Assembly (NCBI RefSeq): GCF_002005165.1
Contig: NZ_CP019699.1
Coordinates: 1,550,001-1,614,000 of the forward strand
Length of the DNA: 64,000 nt
Source: Novibacillus thermophilus
Lineage (GTDB): Bacteria; Bacillota; Bacilli; Thermoactinomycetales; Novibacillaceae
Direction of reading: 5' to 3'
Both the position numbers and the translations under genes were made by a program. Below the pieces are notes generated by a model. That model did not search any database. It had not been told where the DNA came from and worked only from the letters and a program-made list of their open reading frames with translations. Every line of letters begins with the position of its first letter. Within the stretch, counting starts at the first letter, position 1. Shown piece by piece: positions 18,803 to 26,722 of the stretch.

Positions 18803-18838
18803 TTTCTTCACACTTTCTACATAAATCTTTACTATACT
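18803..18838 (+). promoter_or_regulatory. 11-bp direct repeat operator and promoter, tlpA-ccdA operon
   Basis: TTTCTTCACAC (18803-18813) is followed without gap by TTTCTACATAA (18814-18824), and TATACT (18833-18838) is the -10. No good -35 hexamer is present, as expected for a promoter needing an OmpR-type activator. It belongs to a family of sites in this window (see findings). The distance from TCACA to TATACT is 20 bp, identical at 20950-20985. Confidence 0.7.
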
Positions 18839-18871
18839 CAGTCCATATAGTTGTACAAGAGGGGTGAGGGT

Positions 18872-19423
18872 ATGCGTGGGAAAAATGTTTGGGTCGGGAT
18901 CGTGATTATTTTGCTTATCGTTGGTGCAGTCTTCATGAATCAATCAAGGGAGGGTCAGCAACAGACAGCGAAAGTGGTTGAACCTGACCGCGATGTGAAA
19001 CCACAAGAAGGATTTGCTGCCCCTGATTTCACGTTACAATCTTTATCAGGTGAGACGGTTCAGCTATATGAAAACAATGGGAAGCCTTCTTTAATCAACT
19101 TTTGGGCTTCTTGGTGCCCACCTTGTAAAGTGGAAATGCCCGATTTACAAGAGGCATATGATACGTATGGGGATCAGGTTAATTTTCTGATGGTCGATTT
19201 GACGTTTAATGATGATCTGGATGAGATGACACAGTATATTGAAAGTAACAGCTTCACCTTTCCAGTTTTGCTAGACGAGACAGGGGATACGGCAAGCCAA
19301 TACCAAGTTGTCGCAATTCCTTCAACATATATCGTAGATAAAAATGGCATTATTGTATCGAAAGTTCAGGGAGCGATGTCTCGTGAACAAATTCAAGACA
19401 CGATGAAGCGACTCACAAAGTAA
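18872..19423 (+). CDS. TlpA/ResA-type membrane-anchored thiol-disulfide oxidoreductase
   Basis: About 183 aa from ATG 18872, with a single N-terminal membrane anchor (about residues 5-24) and an extracytoplasmic thioredoxin fold: APDFTLQSLSG, active site WASWCPPCKVEMP, and the cis-Pro loop VAIPSTYIVDKNG. ResA-like proteins keep the haem-binding Cys of apocytochrome c reduced, using electrons from CcdA. That partner is encoded 21 bases downstream, supporting this role. GAGGGGTGAGGG precedes the ATG; a TTG at 18851 is in frame but has no ribosome site. Regulated by the direct-repeat site upstream. A second such protein (29907) is more CcmG-like. Confidence 0.88.
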   Translation: MRGKNVWVGIVIILLIVGAVFMNQSREGQQQTAKVVEPDRDVKPQEGFAAPDFTLQSLSGETVQLYENNGKPSLINFWASWCPPCKVEMPDLQEAYDTYGDQVNFLMVDLTFNDDLDEMTQYIESNSFTFPVLLDETGDTASQYQVVAIPSTYIVDKNGIIVSKVQGAMSREQIQDTMKRLTK

Positions 19424-19444
19424 GCATAAGGGGTGGAAGTTTTC

Positions 19445-20161
19445 ATGGGAGCAGATCTGACATTATGGTTAGCGTTCGGTGCGGGGTTTTTGTCGTTCAT
19501 TTCCCCTTGTTGTCTTCCGTTGTACCCGTCATACATTTCATATATTACGGGCATTTCAGTCAATCAATTAAAGGGTAACAAGCAGTCGTTTGCCATGCGT
19601 AAACTGACGATGATCCACACGTTGTTTTTTATTTTGGGTTTTTCCATCATTTTTTTCGCACTTGGATTGTCGGCATCCTGGATCGGGCAGTTCTTTACCG
19701 GCAACCAAGATATTATCCGCATGCTCGGTGGGATTTTAATTATCGCTATGGGGCTTTTTGTGATGGGTGTTTTTAAACCTGCTTTCTTAATGCGTGAAAA
19801 GAAAGTGTCTATTAATAAAAAGCCGACCGGGTATTTAGGTTCTACACTCGTGGGCATTGGTTATGCGGCGGGGTGGACACCGTGTGTGGGGCCGATACTG
19901 ACATCGGTTTTGCTGCTCTCTGCTACTAACCCCACACAAGGAATTGCCTATATTACGGCTTACACTCTCGGTTTCGCCATTCCATTTTTTATCATGGCGT
20001 TTTTCCTCGGGCGTACCAAATGGATCTTAAAGTATTCCTCAAAATTGATGAAAATTGGTGGCGCCCTGATGATTGTGACGGGAATCCTGTTATACACAGA
20101 TCAAATGACACGGATCACCACCTCGTTAATTCGTCTCTACGGAGGGTTTACTGGGTTTTAA
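19445..20161 (+). CDS. ccdA: Cytochrome c biogenesis membrane protein CcdA
   Basis: A 238-aa polytopic membrane protein of the DsbD transmembrane family that carries electrons from thioredoxin across the membrane. The two redox Cys appear in FISPCCLPLYPS (first helix) and GWTPCVGPIL (fourth helix), each next to Pro as is typical. About six helices are seen and the size matches Bacillus CcdA. It follows tlpA in an operon and should reduce the TlpA and CcmG proteins. ATG 19445 is preferred to GTG 19433, which overlaps the AAGGGG ribosome site. Confidence 0.92.
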   Translation: MGADLTLWLAFGAGFLSFISPCCLPLYPSYISYITGISVNQLKGNKQSFAMRKLTMIHTLFFILGFSIIFFALGLSASWIGQFFTGNQDIIRMLGGILIIAMGLFVMGVFKPAFLMREKKVSINKKPTGYLGSTLVGIGYAAGWTPCVGPILTSVLLLSATNPTQGIAYITAYTLGFAIPFFIMAFFLGRTKWILKYSSKLMKIGGALMIVTGILLYTDQMTRITTSLIRLYGGFTGF

Positions 20162-20198
20162 TTTTTGTCACGGTTCAAGACAGAAGAGGGGATAAGCG

Positions 20199-20911
20199 GT
20201 GTTCGAACCACGGGTGATTAGCGTTGGCAGTTTCTTGCTTCCATTATCGCTATTAGTCATTGTCTTACTAGCTTTTCTATCAGTTAAGGCAAGTGAACGG
20301 TTTTCACCGCAAAGGGAGAAAATCGGCAAAACAGTGAGTGACGAGCTTCCGACGTTGCTACTCATCTATGTACTGGTATACAAGTTTGGACCTGCCGTTT
20401 TTGACTTAGGACGGGTCTTTCAAAACCCGTTTTTATTGTTATACAGTTCGGGGTCCTTTAAATCCGGAGTCATGGCAATATTGGTTATGATCGTTTGGCT
20501 ATGGTACAAGCTTAGAAAATCCCCCACGTTTGGCAGATGGTGGATGTACTTGCAGTGGCGGGATTGCTCATTATCGTGGGATATAACGTGATCATTCGTG
20601 ATCTCGGGGAGACAACCTCGCTTTGGTGGGGTTGGGACGGGGGAGAATACCGTTACCATCCGCTCAATGTTTACCGGCTTGTCATGTTGGTTCCGTTTTC
20701 TATCTGGCTGTTACGAAGATGGAGGCAGTTGACACCTGGGCATGTCTCTGGTTGGGTCTTCATTTCGGTCGGTATGGCTTATACATTAAGTTCATTTTTA
20801 GATTTTAGCACGAATGATTTAGTCGCCGGCTTAACAACCGAACAGTGGTTAGGTCTAGCGTTAATTGTTGCCGGATGGGGTTTGCAACTGTTGTTGCCAA
20901 AAAAATTATAG
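20199..20911 (+). pseudogene. Polytopic membrane protein, one frameshift
   Basis: Two overlapping frames (GTG 20199 to about 20535, and about 20530 to 20911) make one protein of about 237 aa with six or seven membrane segments. The first half has ELPTLLLIYVLVYKFGP and the second DVLAVAGLLIIVGYNVI, with ETTSLWWGWDGGEYR after it. The break is at TTTGGCAGATGG near 20531, consistent with one missing base. I do not recognise the family; position after ccdA suggests a role in membrane redox or lipoprotein processing, which is only inference. It may be intact in the organism if the shift is an assembly error. Confidence 0.6.
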
Positions 20912-20949
20912 ATATTTAGCGAACAAGAGACCTCATAAAACCTCCAACT

Positions 20950-20985
20950 TTTCCTCACAGTTTTAACACAATTTTTGTCTATACT
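20950..20985 (+). promoter_or_regulatory. 11-bp direct repeat operator and promoter
   Basis: TTTCCTCACAG (20950-20960), TTTTAACACAA (20961-20971) and TTTTTGTCTAT (20972-20982) are phased at 11 bp. The -10 TATACT is at 20980-20985. Spacing from TCACA to the -10 matches the 18.8-kb site exactly. Confidence 0.65.
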
Positions 20986-21029
20986 AAAGGCATAAGATGA
21001 TCCCATCCAAAAGCGAGGTGAAACAGTTT

Positions 21030-21323
21030 GTGGAATGGTTAACCCTCTTAATCCTTTTGGCTTGTCCGCTTATGATGCTGTTTTGTATGAGAGGTATGCA
21101 CGGCGGAAAAAAAGGACACGCTCACCATCACAGTAACGGGGATGAAAAACAAACCCTCACGGCAAAAGGGGAGGTTTCCCAACAGCAATGGGAGACCCTT
21201 CAAACACAAATGGCTGCATTAACAGAAGAGAATCGCCACCTAAGGCAAGAGGTCGAATCGATGAAGGTCTCCCAATCCACTCCGAATAAAATGAGATCTC
21301 CCTTTAAAAAGGACGTATCATGA
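21030..21323 (+). CDS. Small His-rich membrane protein with coiled coil
   Basis: About 97 aa with one membrane segment (LLILLACPLMMLFCMRGM), a His/Gly/Lys-rich turn (HGGKKGHAHHHSNGDEK) that could bind metal, and a C-terminal coiled coil (QQWETLQTQMAALTEENRHLRQEVES). The fold plan recalls small DUF2933-like proteins of copper loci, but I cannot assign it firmly. GTG 21030 has GAGGTG nine bases upstream. The ATG at 20997 would sit only about 12 bases after the -10 and lacks a ribosome site. The gene opens a three-gene unit with the Met-rich peptide and a methyltransferase. Confidence 0.6.
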   Translation: MEWLTLLILLACPLMMLFCMRGMHGGKKGHAHHHSNGDEKQTLTAKGEVSQQQWETLQTQMAALTEENRHLRQEVESMKVSQSTPNKMRSPFKKDVS

Positions 21324-21402
21324 TCGGGAACGGCAAGGGAGTATGTATAACAGTATCTTTCTAGTTGCTTAAAATAAACTTGATCGAAAGGAGTAAGACA
21401 AG

Positions 21403-21654
21403 ATGAAAAAGAAAACAGCATTGTTGATGTCATTTGCTTTAGCCATCGTGCTGGTAGTGGGGCAAATTGCCTTTGCTCACGGAGAAGACGATAATGGTGG
21501 CATGGGGATAATGGATGGCAATGGCATATCTGGAATGATGAACAATGCGAACATGGGGCAAATGATGGAAGCGATGAATTCCCCGGAAGGACAAGAAATG
21601 ATGAATGCTTGCATGAATTTCATGCAATCCCAAAATAATGACACGAGTTCGTGA
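21403..21654 (+). CDS. Small exported Met-rich protein, probable copper binder
   Basis: An 83-aa precursor with a clear signal peptide (KKKTALLMSFALAIVLVVGQIAFAHG, cleavage after AFA). The mature part is mostly Gly, Asn, Asp and Met: about 13 Met with motifs such as GMGIMDG, GMMNNANMGQMMEAMN and EMMNACMNFM, plus one Cys. Met clusters of this type bind Cu(I) outside the membrane. AAAGGAG precedes the ATG. No named family is claimed. The neighbourhood (CopB, multicopper oxidases, CuA protein) supports a copper role. Confidence 0.65.
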   Translation: MKKKTALLMSFALAIVLVVGQIAFAHGEDDNGGMGIMDGNGISGMMNNANMGQMMEAMNSPEGQEMMNACMNFMQSQNNDTSS

Positions 21655-21686
21655 ACCAAGGAACAGCCGAATGGAGCTGAGTATTA

Positions 21687-22295
21687 GTGGGCAAGTGGTT
21701 CCCCAGATGGTATGATGCATTGATGGAACCTTTGGAACGGCGGGGTATTCGGAACATTCGCATTAGATTGCTTCAAAAGGCATGGGGAAATGTGCTGGAA
21801 ATCGGTTCGGGAACAGGATTGAACTTCCCTTATTACGAACAAGTAGAGCAAGTGACTGCTATCGACCCAGAACCACTCATGGTGAAACAATCGATGCAAC
21901 GTGCGGAACAGGCCCACGTTCCGATTAGAGTTAGGAGGGCCGAGGCAGAAGCGCTCCCCTTCGCTGACAACCTCTTTGACACCGCCGTGGGAACGTTGGT
22001 ACTATGTACGGTTCCAGATCCGAACAAGGCATTGGCGGAAATTCGTCGTGTCTGTAAACCAGGTGCCCCGGTTCTTTTCTTCGAGCATGTTCGCTTGGAA
22101 CACCCATTGCTTGGGCGGTTGCAGGACGGGTTAACTCCCGTGTGGAAACGCCTTTGTGACGGCTGTCACTTAAACCGCAACACATTAGAGCAAATCCAAC
22201 GAGCAGGATTCAAAACGACCGTTGTCGAACCGCATTATAAAGGAATCTTTCTCGTTATAGAAGCGGTCAATGAAAAAGATATCGGAAAACAGTGA
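21687..22295 (+). CDS. Class I SAM-dependent methyltransferase
   Basis: A 202-aa protein of the UbiE/COQ5-like fold: motif I VLEIGSGTGLNFPYY, acidic end of strand 2 in TAIDPEP, RRAEAEALPFADNLFD and the motif GTLVLCTVPDP. The sequence LEIRRVCKPGAPVLFFEHV is typical of small methyltransferases acting on lipids or small molecules. The substrate is unknown. GTG 21687 follows GGAGCTGAG. It is last in a unit with two small copper-type proteins and is followed by a strong terminator. Confidence 0.85.
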   Translation: MGKWFPRWYDALMEPLERRGIRNIRIRLLQKAWGNVLEIGSGTGLNFPYYEQVEQVTAIDPEPLMVKQSMQRAEQAHVPIRVRRAEAEALPFADNLFDTAVGTLVLCTVPDPNKALAEIRRVCKPGAPVLFFEHVRLEHPLLGRLQDGLTPVWKRLCDGCHLNRNTLEQIQRAGFKTTVVEPHYKGIFLVIEAVNEKDIGKQ

Positions 22296-22315
22296 TTAGA
22301 CTATAAAAACCGGGC

Positions 22316-22354
22316 AGATCAAGAACGGGCGTTTTCGGTTCTTGATCTTTTTTT
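22316..22354 (+). terminator. Strong terminator after the methyltransferase
   Basis: AGATCAAGAAC (22316-22326) and GTTCTTGATCT (22338-22348) form a perfect 11-pair stem with an 11-nt loop, followed by TTTTTT. Confidence 0.92.
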
Positions 22355-22387
22355 ATGGATTCAACTGGTTCCCTATTTTGTCAACGC

Positions 22388-22422
22388 TTCCCCATAAATT
22401 CTTCACAAGTTCGTGTTATAAA
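22388..22422 (+). promoter_or_regulatory. 11-bp direct repeat site ahead of the DsbD-like gene
   Basis: TTCCCCATAAA (22388-22398), TTCTTCACAAG (22399-22409) and TTCGTGTTATA (22410-22420) are in 11-bp phase. The -10 may be TATAAA (22417-22422). Less regular than the 18.8-kb site. Confidence 0.5.
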
Positions 22423-22432
22423 AGTGGAATAG

Positions 22433-22513
22433 ATGAAAAAATACAGCCTGTTGTTTGTAGTCGATCAAAACAAGATGCGGCGAATAACGAAAACTAATGG
22501 GGGGCTCAAGTAA
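22433..22513 (+). CDS. Possible 26-aa leader peptide
   Basis: ATG 22433 opens a 26-codon frame (MKKYSLLFVVDQNK start, basic middle) whose TAA at 22511-22513 touches the ATG of the next gene at 22514. The ribosome site (AAAGTGG) is weak. The stop-start contact would couple translation of the DsbD-like gene to this short frame. It may also be coincidence. Confidence 0.3.
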   Translation: MKKYSLLFVVDQNKMRRITKTNGGLK

Positions 22514-23254
22514 ATGTATGACTGGATCAGTCGCATGAGTGCTATTATAAGCGAGCCGTTTTTCAATCTGTTTTTTGGGGTGGAATGGCCGGTATTGGGT
22601 GCATTATTGCTCGGTATTGTCGGCTCACTCGCCCCTTGTCAACTAACTAGCAATGCAGCGGCACTAGCATATACGACGAAACGTTTTCAGTACAAAAAGA
22701 GTGTTATGGTTGAACTTATGGCATTCATTAGCGGCAAGATGATCGTTTACTTCGGTATTGGGCTCATTGCCATGATCCTTGGTGCCCAGCTACAACAGCA
22801 ACTTATCCCCATCTTTGTCTGGGCCCGCAAGCTGATTGGGCCTATTCTTTTACTAACTGGCTTAGTTCTGGTCGGCTGGCTGCGCTTTCGAACGCTAAAC
22901 GCATCATTATCTTCGCGTATCCAGAACTGGGCGGAACGTTACGGGGGAGGGAAAGCAGCCTTCGGGATGGGAGCGGGATTTTCCCTCGTGTTCTGCCCAA
23001 CCATGGCGACACTTTTCTTTGCCTGGCTTTTGCCAATGGTGATCAGTACTTCCTTCGGATGGGTGTTGCCCCTGATATTTGCGATCGGGACCTCCGTGCC
23101 GCTAGTGGTGTTGGTTCTTATAGCCGGTGTTACTGGAATGGACCGGCCGTTACTTCGTCAATCACGAAAGGTGGGAAGATGGGTGACGGTAGGGATTGGC
23201 GCTGTCCTAATCGTCATCGGTGTTTTTGACACAATAACGTATTGGACATTTTAG
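22514..23254 (+). CDS. DsbD/CcdA-like transmembrane redox protein
   Basis: A 246-aa membrane protein with six predicted helices. The first helix ends in GSLAPCQLTSNAAALAY and the fourth contains LVFCPTMATLFF: two Cys in the places used by CcdA and DsbD for passing electrons across the membrane. It differs from the true CcdA encoded at 19445 and probably serves another exported thiol partner or metal. It heads the region just before the cytochrome c maturation operon. A close paralogue with the same APCQ and FCPTM motifs lies at 49457-50211 (frameshifted). GGGGGG precedes the ATG. Confidence 0.75.
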   Translation: MYDWISRMSAIISEPFFNLFFGVEWPVLGALLLGIVGSLAPCQLTSNAAALAYTTKRFQYKKSVMVELMAFISGKMIVYFGIGLIAMILGAQLQQQLIPIFVWARKLIGPILLLTGLVLVGWLRFRTLNASLSSRIQNWAERYGGGKAAFGMGAGFSLVFCPTMATLFFAWLLPMVISTSFGWVLPLIFAIGTSVPLVVLVLIAGVTGMDRPLLRQSRKVGRWVTVGIGAVLIVIGVFDTITYWTF

Positions 23255-23300
23255 TACGAAGAAGCAACTGAAATCTGTTTCCTTCAAACATCAGCCACAG

Positions 23301-23336
23301 TTTCATCATAAAAACTTCACACTTGTTTGTTAGTGT
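23301..23336 (+). promoter_or_regulatory. 11-bp direct repeat site ahead of the ccm operon
   Basis: TTTCATCATAA (23301-23311), AAACTTCACAC (23312-23322) and TTGTTTGTTAG (23323-23333) are in 11-bp phase. TAGTGT (23331-23336) is a possible -10. The start of the first operon gene is about 95 bases on. Confidence 0.5.
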
Positions 23337-23431
23337 TGAAAATGGAAGGCCGCATGGGAGAGGAAAGTCGTTATTACACACCCCACAAATATATTGTTTA
23401 ATATGGAAAAAATGAGGAAGGCGGTGCGGTG

Positions 23432-23848
23432 ATGAGTGTAAAAACAAAGTTGACAATTGTGGTCAGCCTGATCGTTGTCGTAATCGCAACACTTGTCGTC
23501 ACAAATCTGGGGGAGGCTGCGACATTTTACATGACCGTTGATGAGTTTGATGAAAAAAGCGTTTCAGCTTCGGCGAAGCCTGTCCAGATAAGTGGAGAAA
23601 TTGTCGGCGATTCAATTGAATGGGATCCAGAGAATACGCTACTTACGTTTGACCTTCGAGGTGCGCAACAAACGGACAAAACAGTTTCGATTCGTTATGA
23701 AGGTGTGAAGCCTGACATGTTAAACGATGGTTGGGAAGCCATTGTCGAAGGCAATTTAAATGATGACGGCGTCTTTGTTGCAACCGAATTGCTCGTCAAG
23801 TGCCCTTCGAAATATGAAGCAATGGAAGAGGAGGAAGGCGGAACGTGA
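23432..23848 (+). CDS. ccmE: Cytochrome c maturation haem chaperone CcmE (Cys variant)
   Basis: A 138-aa protein with one N-terminal membrane anchor and an outside OB-fold. CcmE binds haem covalently and hands it to the CcmF ligase. The classical haem-binding motif is HxxxY. Here the matching place, near the C-terminus after VATELLVK, reads CPSKYE, that is CxxxY, a variant known from some bacteria and archaea. The core (KPVQISGEIV, LLTFDLRG, VRYEG-like VSIRYEGVKPDML) agrees with the family. ATG 23432 or GTG 23429 may start it. Its TGA overlaps the ccmF ATG. Confidence 0.88.
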   Translation: MSVKTKLTIVVSLIVVVIATLVVTNLGEAATFYMTVDEFDEKSVSASAKPVQISGEIVGDSIEWDPENTLLTFDLRGAQQTDKTVSIRYEGVKPDMLNDGWEAIVEGNLNDDGVFVATELLVKCPSKYEAMEEEEGGT

Positions 23849-25839
23849 TGGGTGAAATAGGGCGCTGGGCACTTATTTTTGCCTTGATTATCGTTGTCTA
23901 TGCGGGGGTGGCGCATCTCATAGCTATCAAAAGTGGAAATAAGCGTCTGTTACATAGTGCTAAAAATGCCGTGCTCGTCGTAACAGGTTTAACGACAATA
24001 GCGTCAAGTGCCCTCATTTATTTACTAGTGACCGATGACTTTAGATACCAGTACGTCGCACAATATACGAGCACGGATACATCACTACTCTACAAAGTAG
24101 CAGCGTTCTGGGGAGGCAATGCCGGCTCGCTTCTTTTTTGGCTCTGGATTTTAACCATATATACAGCGCTTGTCACTTGGTCAAAACATAAAGACAGTCA
24201 CCAGTATTTACCGTGGGTCTCCACTGTCATGCTCACAATCAGTTTGTTTTTTGTGTTTTTGGTTAACTTCGTTGCGCAGCCTTTTGCTTTGGCAAACGAA
24301 GTCGTGACAGAGGGAAGCGGATTAAATCCGTTGCTGCAAAATCCAGGAATGGCCGTACACCCTGTCATGCTTTATCTCGGCTATATCGGTTTTACGATTC
24401 CGTTTGCTTACGGGATTGCCGCGTTAATTTTGAAAAAGGCGGACGCGACTTGGCTGAAGGTCACGCGGCGCTGGACACTTGTGACGTGGCTTTTTTTAAG
24501 TATGGGGATCATTTACGGGGCACAGTGGGCGTACGTTGAACTGGGCTGGGGTGGCTACTGGACTTGGGATCCGGTCGAGAACGCCTCTTTCTTACCGTGG
24601 TTGACAGGAACGGCCTTTTTACATTCCGCAATGATTCAAGAGAAAAAAGGCAAGTTAAAAGGCTGGAACATTTCATTAATTGTGTTGACGTTCATGCTGG
24701 TGATATTCGGAACCTTTCTAACACGTAGCGGATTACTGTGGTCGGTACATGCGTTTGCCAACGGCCCGATCGGTGCTTATTTCCTTGGTTTAATCGGGGT
24801 TGTTCTCATTGTTTCGCTTAGTTTGATTTGGTCGCGGTGGTCACTTTTGAAGGCTGATCAAGTGCAATATGAGGCTGTTGTCTCAAAGGAAAACAGCTTT
24901 TTAATTAACAATCTGTTGCTTGTCGGGATCATGTTTACTACATTTTTTGGCACCATTTATCCCATCATTTCTGAGACATTGACAGGAACGAAGGTCATGG
25001 TTGGCGCCCCGTATTTTAATCGGGTGAACGTCCCCATCTTTATCGCCTTAATCTTGCTCATGGGGATTTGCCCGCTGATTGCATGGAAGAAATCAAGTTT
25101 ACGGACGGTGCGCAAAAACTTATTTCTCCCTTTAATCGTAGCGCTCCTGACTGCATTCGTACTGTTTGCAATGGGCGTAAGCGAATGGAGAGTCTTCCTG
25201 TCGTTGACCGTTGCTGCTTTCGTTTTGGCAACCATTTTTCTCGAATTTGCTTTGGCTGTTCAGGCAAGAGTAAAATCGACAGGGGAGAATCCGTTTCTTT
25301 CATTGTATATGCTTTTTGTAAAAAACCGCAGAAGATACGGCGGCTATATTGTTCACTTCGCCATTATTATGATTGTCATCGGCTTGACAGGTGCGGGTTT
25401 CTACTCTCTCGATCTGCAGAGCAGTATTGCCCCGGGCGAGACAATGCGGGCGGGGAACTACACGTTACAATACCGCAACATCGATGAAGTAACAACACCG
25501 GCAAGGAATACGGTTTATGCGGAGTTCCTCGTGAGTAAAGGCGATAAGCTCCTAGGTGCCGTCCGTCCGAAAAAAGTTTTCTACACAAATGGAAATCAGC
25601 CGTCAACGGACGTATCGGTTGTGAGTTCATTTACGGATGATTTATACGTTGTTTTAAACGGTTGGATTGAAGACTCGGAAAAAGCGGTCATACAGGTTAA
25701 AGTCTTTCCGCTCATTTCCTGGGCATGGTTTGGTGGTTATGTGCTCATTTTCGGCTCATTAATCTCGCTTTGGCCAGGCAAGAAAAAGCGGCGTTCATTC
25801 CGAACGCCAAAAGCAATGGAGTCGGTTCTCGATGGTTAA
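23848..25839 (+). CDS. ccmF: Cytochrome c haem lyase subunit CcmF
   Basis: A 663-aa polytopic membrane protein with about 14-15 segments, the haem ligase of System I. The tryptophan-rich haem-handling signature is present: WGGYWTWDPVENASFLPWL near residue 230. Further family motifs are NPLLQNPGMAVHPVMLYLGY and SGLLWSVHAFA. A C-terminal outside loop (GPG-like region, FYSLDLQSSIAPGE) precedes the last helix. The ATG overlaps the ccmE stop (TGATG), and the C-terminus overlaps the next gene by eight bases, so translation is coupled. Confidence 0.94.
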   Translation: MGEIGRWALIFALIIVVYAGVAHLIAIKSGNKRLLHSAKNAVLVVTGLTTIASSALIYLLVTDDFRYQYVAQYTSTDTSLLYKVAAFWGGNAGSLLFWLWILTIYTALVTWSKHKDSHQYLPWVSTVMLTISLFFVFLVNFVAQPFALANEVVTEGSGLNPLLQNPGMAVHPVMLYLGYIGFTIPFAYGIAALILKKADATWLKVTRRWTLVTWLFLSMGIIYGAQWAYVELGWGGYWTWDPVENASFLPWLTGTAFLHSAMIQEKKGKLKGWNISLIVLTFMLVIFGTFLTRSGLLWSVHAFANGPIGAYFLGLIGVVLIVSLSLIWSRWSLLKADQVQYEAVVSKENSFLINNLLLVGIMFTTFFGTIYPIISETLTGTKVMVGAPYFNRVNVPIFIALILLMGICPLIAWKKSSLRTVRKNLFLPLIVALLTAFVLFAMGVSEWRVFLSLTVAAFVLATIFLEFALAVQARVKSTGENPFLSLYMLFVKNRRRYGGYIVHFAIIMIVIGLTGAGFYSLDLQSSIAPGETMRAGNYTLQYRNIDEVTTPARNTVYAEFLVSKGDKLLGAVRPKKVFYTNGNQPSTDVSVVSSFTDDLYVVLNGWIEDSEKAVIQVKVFPLISWAWFGGYVLIFGSLISLWPGKKKRRSFRTPKAMESVLDG

Positions 25840-26338
25840 AGTGAAGCACCTGATGGCTTTGGTCATTTTGGCTTTTTTGATGATGGGTGGGCACGATGCA
25901 TGGGCAGCAGGGAATGCCCCATCACAAAAAGTGCCTGTTTCAAGGGCAGACGTGCTGGACGTCGCCAAGGAGATTCACCCACCCGGCTGTACGCACTCGA
26001 TGACAGCCGACTACTGTACACTGACCACCGCCTATGAGACGAGAGCCGAAATTGCCGAGTTGCTCGGTCAGGGCATGAATAAACAGGAAGTACTGGATAC
26101 GCTAATTGCCAAATACGGGGAACGGATACTAGCATCGCCACCGGCGAGGGGTTTTAACCTACTCCCCTGGGTTTTACCCGGGGTTAGTATAGTGATCGGT
26201 GCGGCTGCCGTTACTTTTTTCGTTCGCAGCTGGGCGAATGGAGAGGAGGACAGCGGCAACAGTTCGGAAAGGAATAACTACACGGTTTCTCCGGCGGATG
26301 AGCGAGATGTACAGGAAGAGCTTAAACATTGGATTTAA
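25832..26338 (+). CDS. CcmH-like apocytochrome thiol-handling protein (non-canonical Cys motif)
   Basis: A 168-aa exported protein: signal segment at residues 1-25, an outside three-helix region and a C-terminal membrane helix (LLPWVLPGVSIVIGAAAVTFFV). The region AEIAELLGQGMNKQEVLDTLIAKYGERILASPP agrees with the CcmH/CycL helix bundle. The usual LRCxxC motif is replaced by PPGCTHSMTADYC, two Cys eight residues apart. This may be a different way of handling the CxxCH of apocytochrome. Part of the ccm operon, overlapping ccmF. Assignment rests on the helix region and position. Confidence 0.75.
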   Translation: MVKVKHLMALVILAFLMMGGHDAWAAGNAPSQKVPVSRADVLDVAKEIHPPGCTHSMTADYCTLTTAYETRAEIAELLGQGMNKQEVLDTLIAKYGERILASPPARGFNLLPWVLPGVSIVIGAAAVTFFVRSWANGEEDSGNSSERNNYTVSPADERDVQEELKHWI

Positions 26339-26377
26339 GGATTGAACCAGAGTGTTGCCAAGAAAGGAGAATGGACC

Positions 26378-26722
26378 ATGTCGACATCAATGCTTATTAT
26401 CGTAGGGATGGCTATCTGTGTATTGGCAGTTATTTTATATCCACTCTTTATAGACACCGGGCGACAAAAGGGCGATTTCATCGAAAAGTCTGATTGGGAA
26501 CAGCGGAAAGAAGAGGTCTTCTTACAGTTGTCAGATTTAGAATATGATTACCAGATGGGAAAGCTGTCCCAACACGACTATGAAACTACAAAAGCGGAAT
26601 TAACCGCGGTTGCGGTACGCTATACGCGCGAAGAAGAAACAGATCTGGATAACGTCTCCCAATCGGTCGATCAGGAGATTGAGCACTACTTATCTGCGAG
26701 GGGAGTGCAGAATGAACATTAG
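26378..26722 (+). CDS. CcmI-like small membrane protein
   Basis: A 114-aa protein with one N-terminal membrane helix (MLIIVGMAICVLAVILYPLF) followed by a cytoplasmic helical region. Its core, EEVFLQLSDLEYDYQMGKLS, then HDYETTKAELTAVA, resembles the N-terminal domain of CcmI, in which a helix pair follows the motif DLExDxxxGKL. There is no TPR domain. ATG 26378 follows AAAGGAGA; a longer frame from 26342 is unsupported. It overlaps the next gene by 11 bases. The same motif recurs at the end of the next protein. Confidence 0.65.
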   Translation: MSTSMLIIVGMAICVLAVILYPLFIDTGRQKGDFIEKSDWEQRKEEVFLQLSDLEYDYQMGKLSQHDYETTKAELTAVAVRYTREEETDLDNVSQSVDQEIEHYLSARGVQNEH

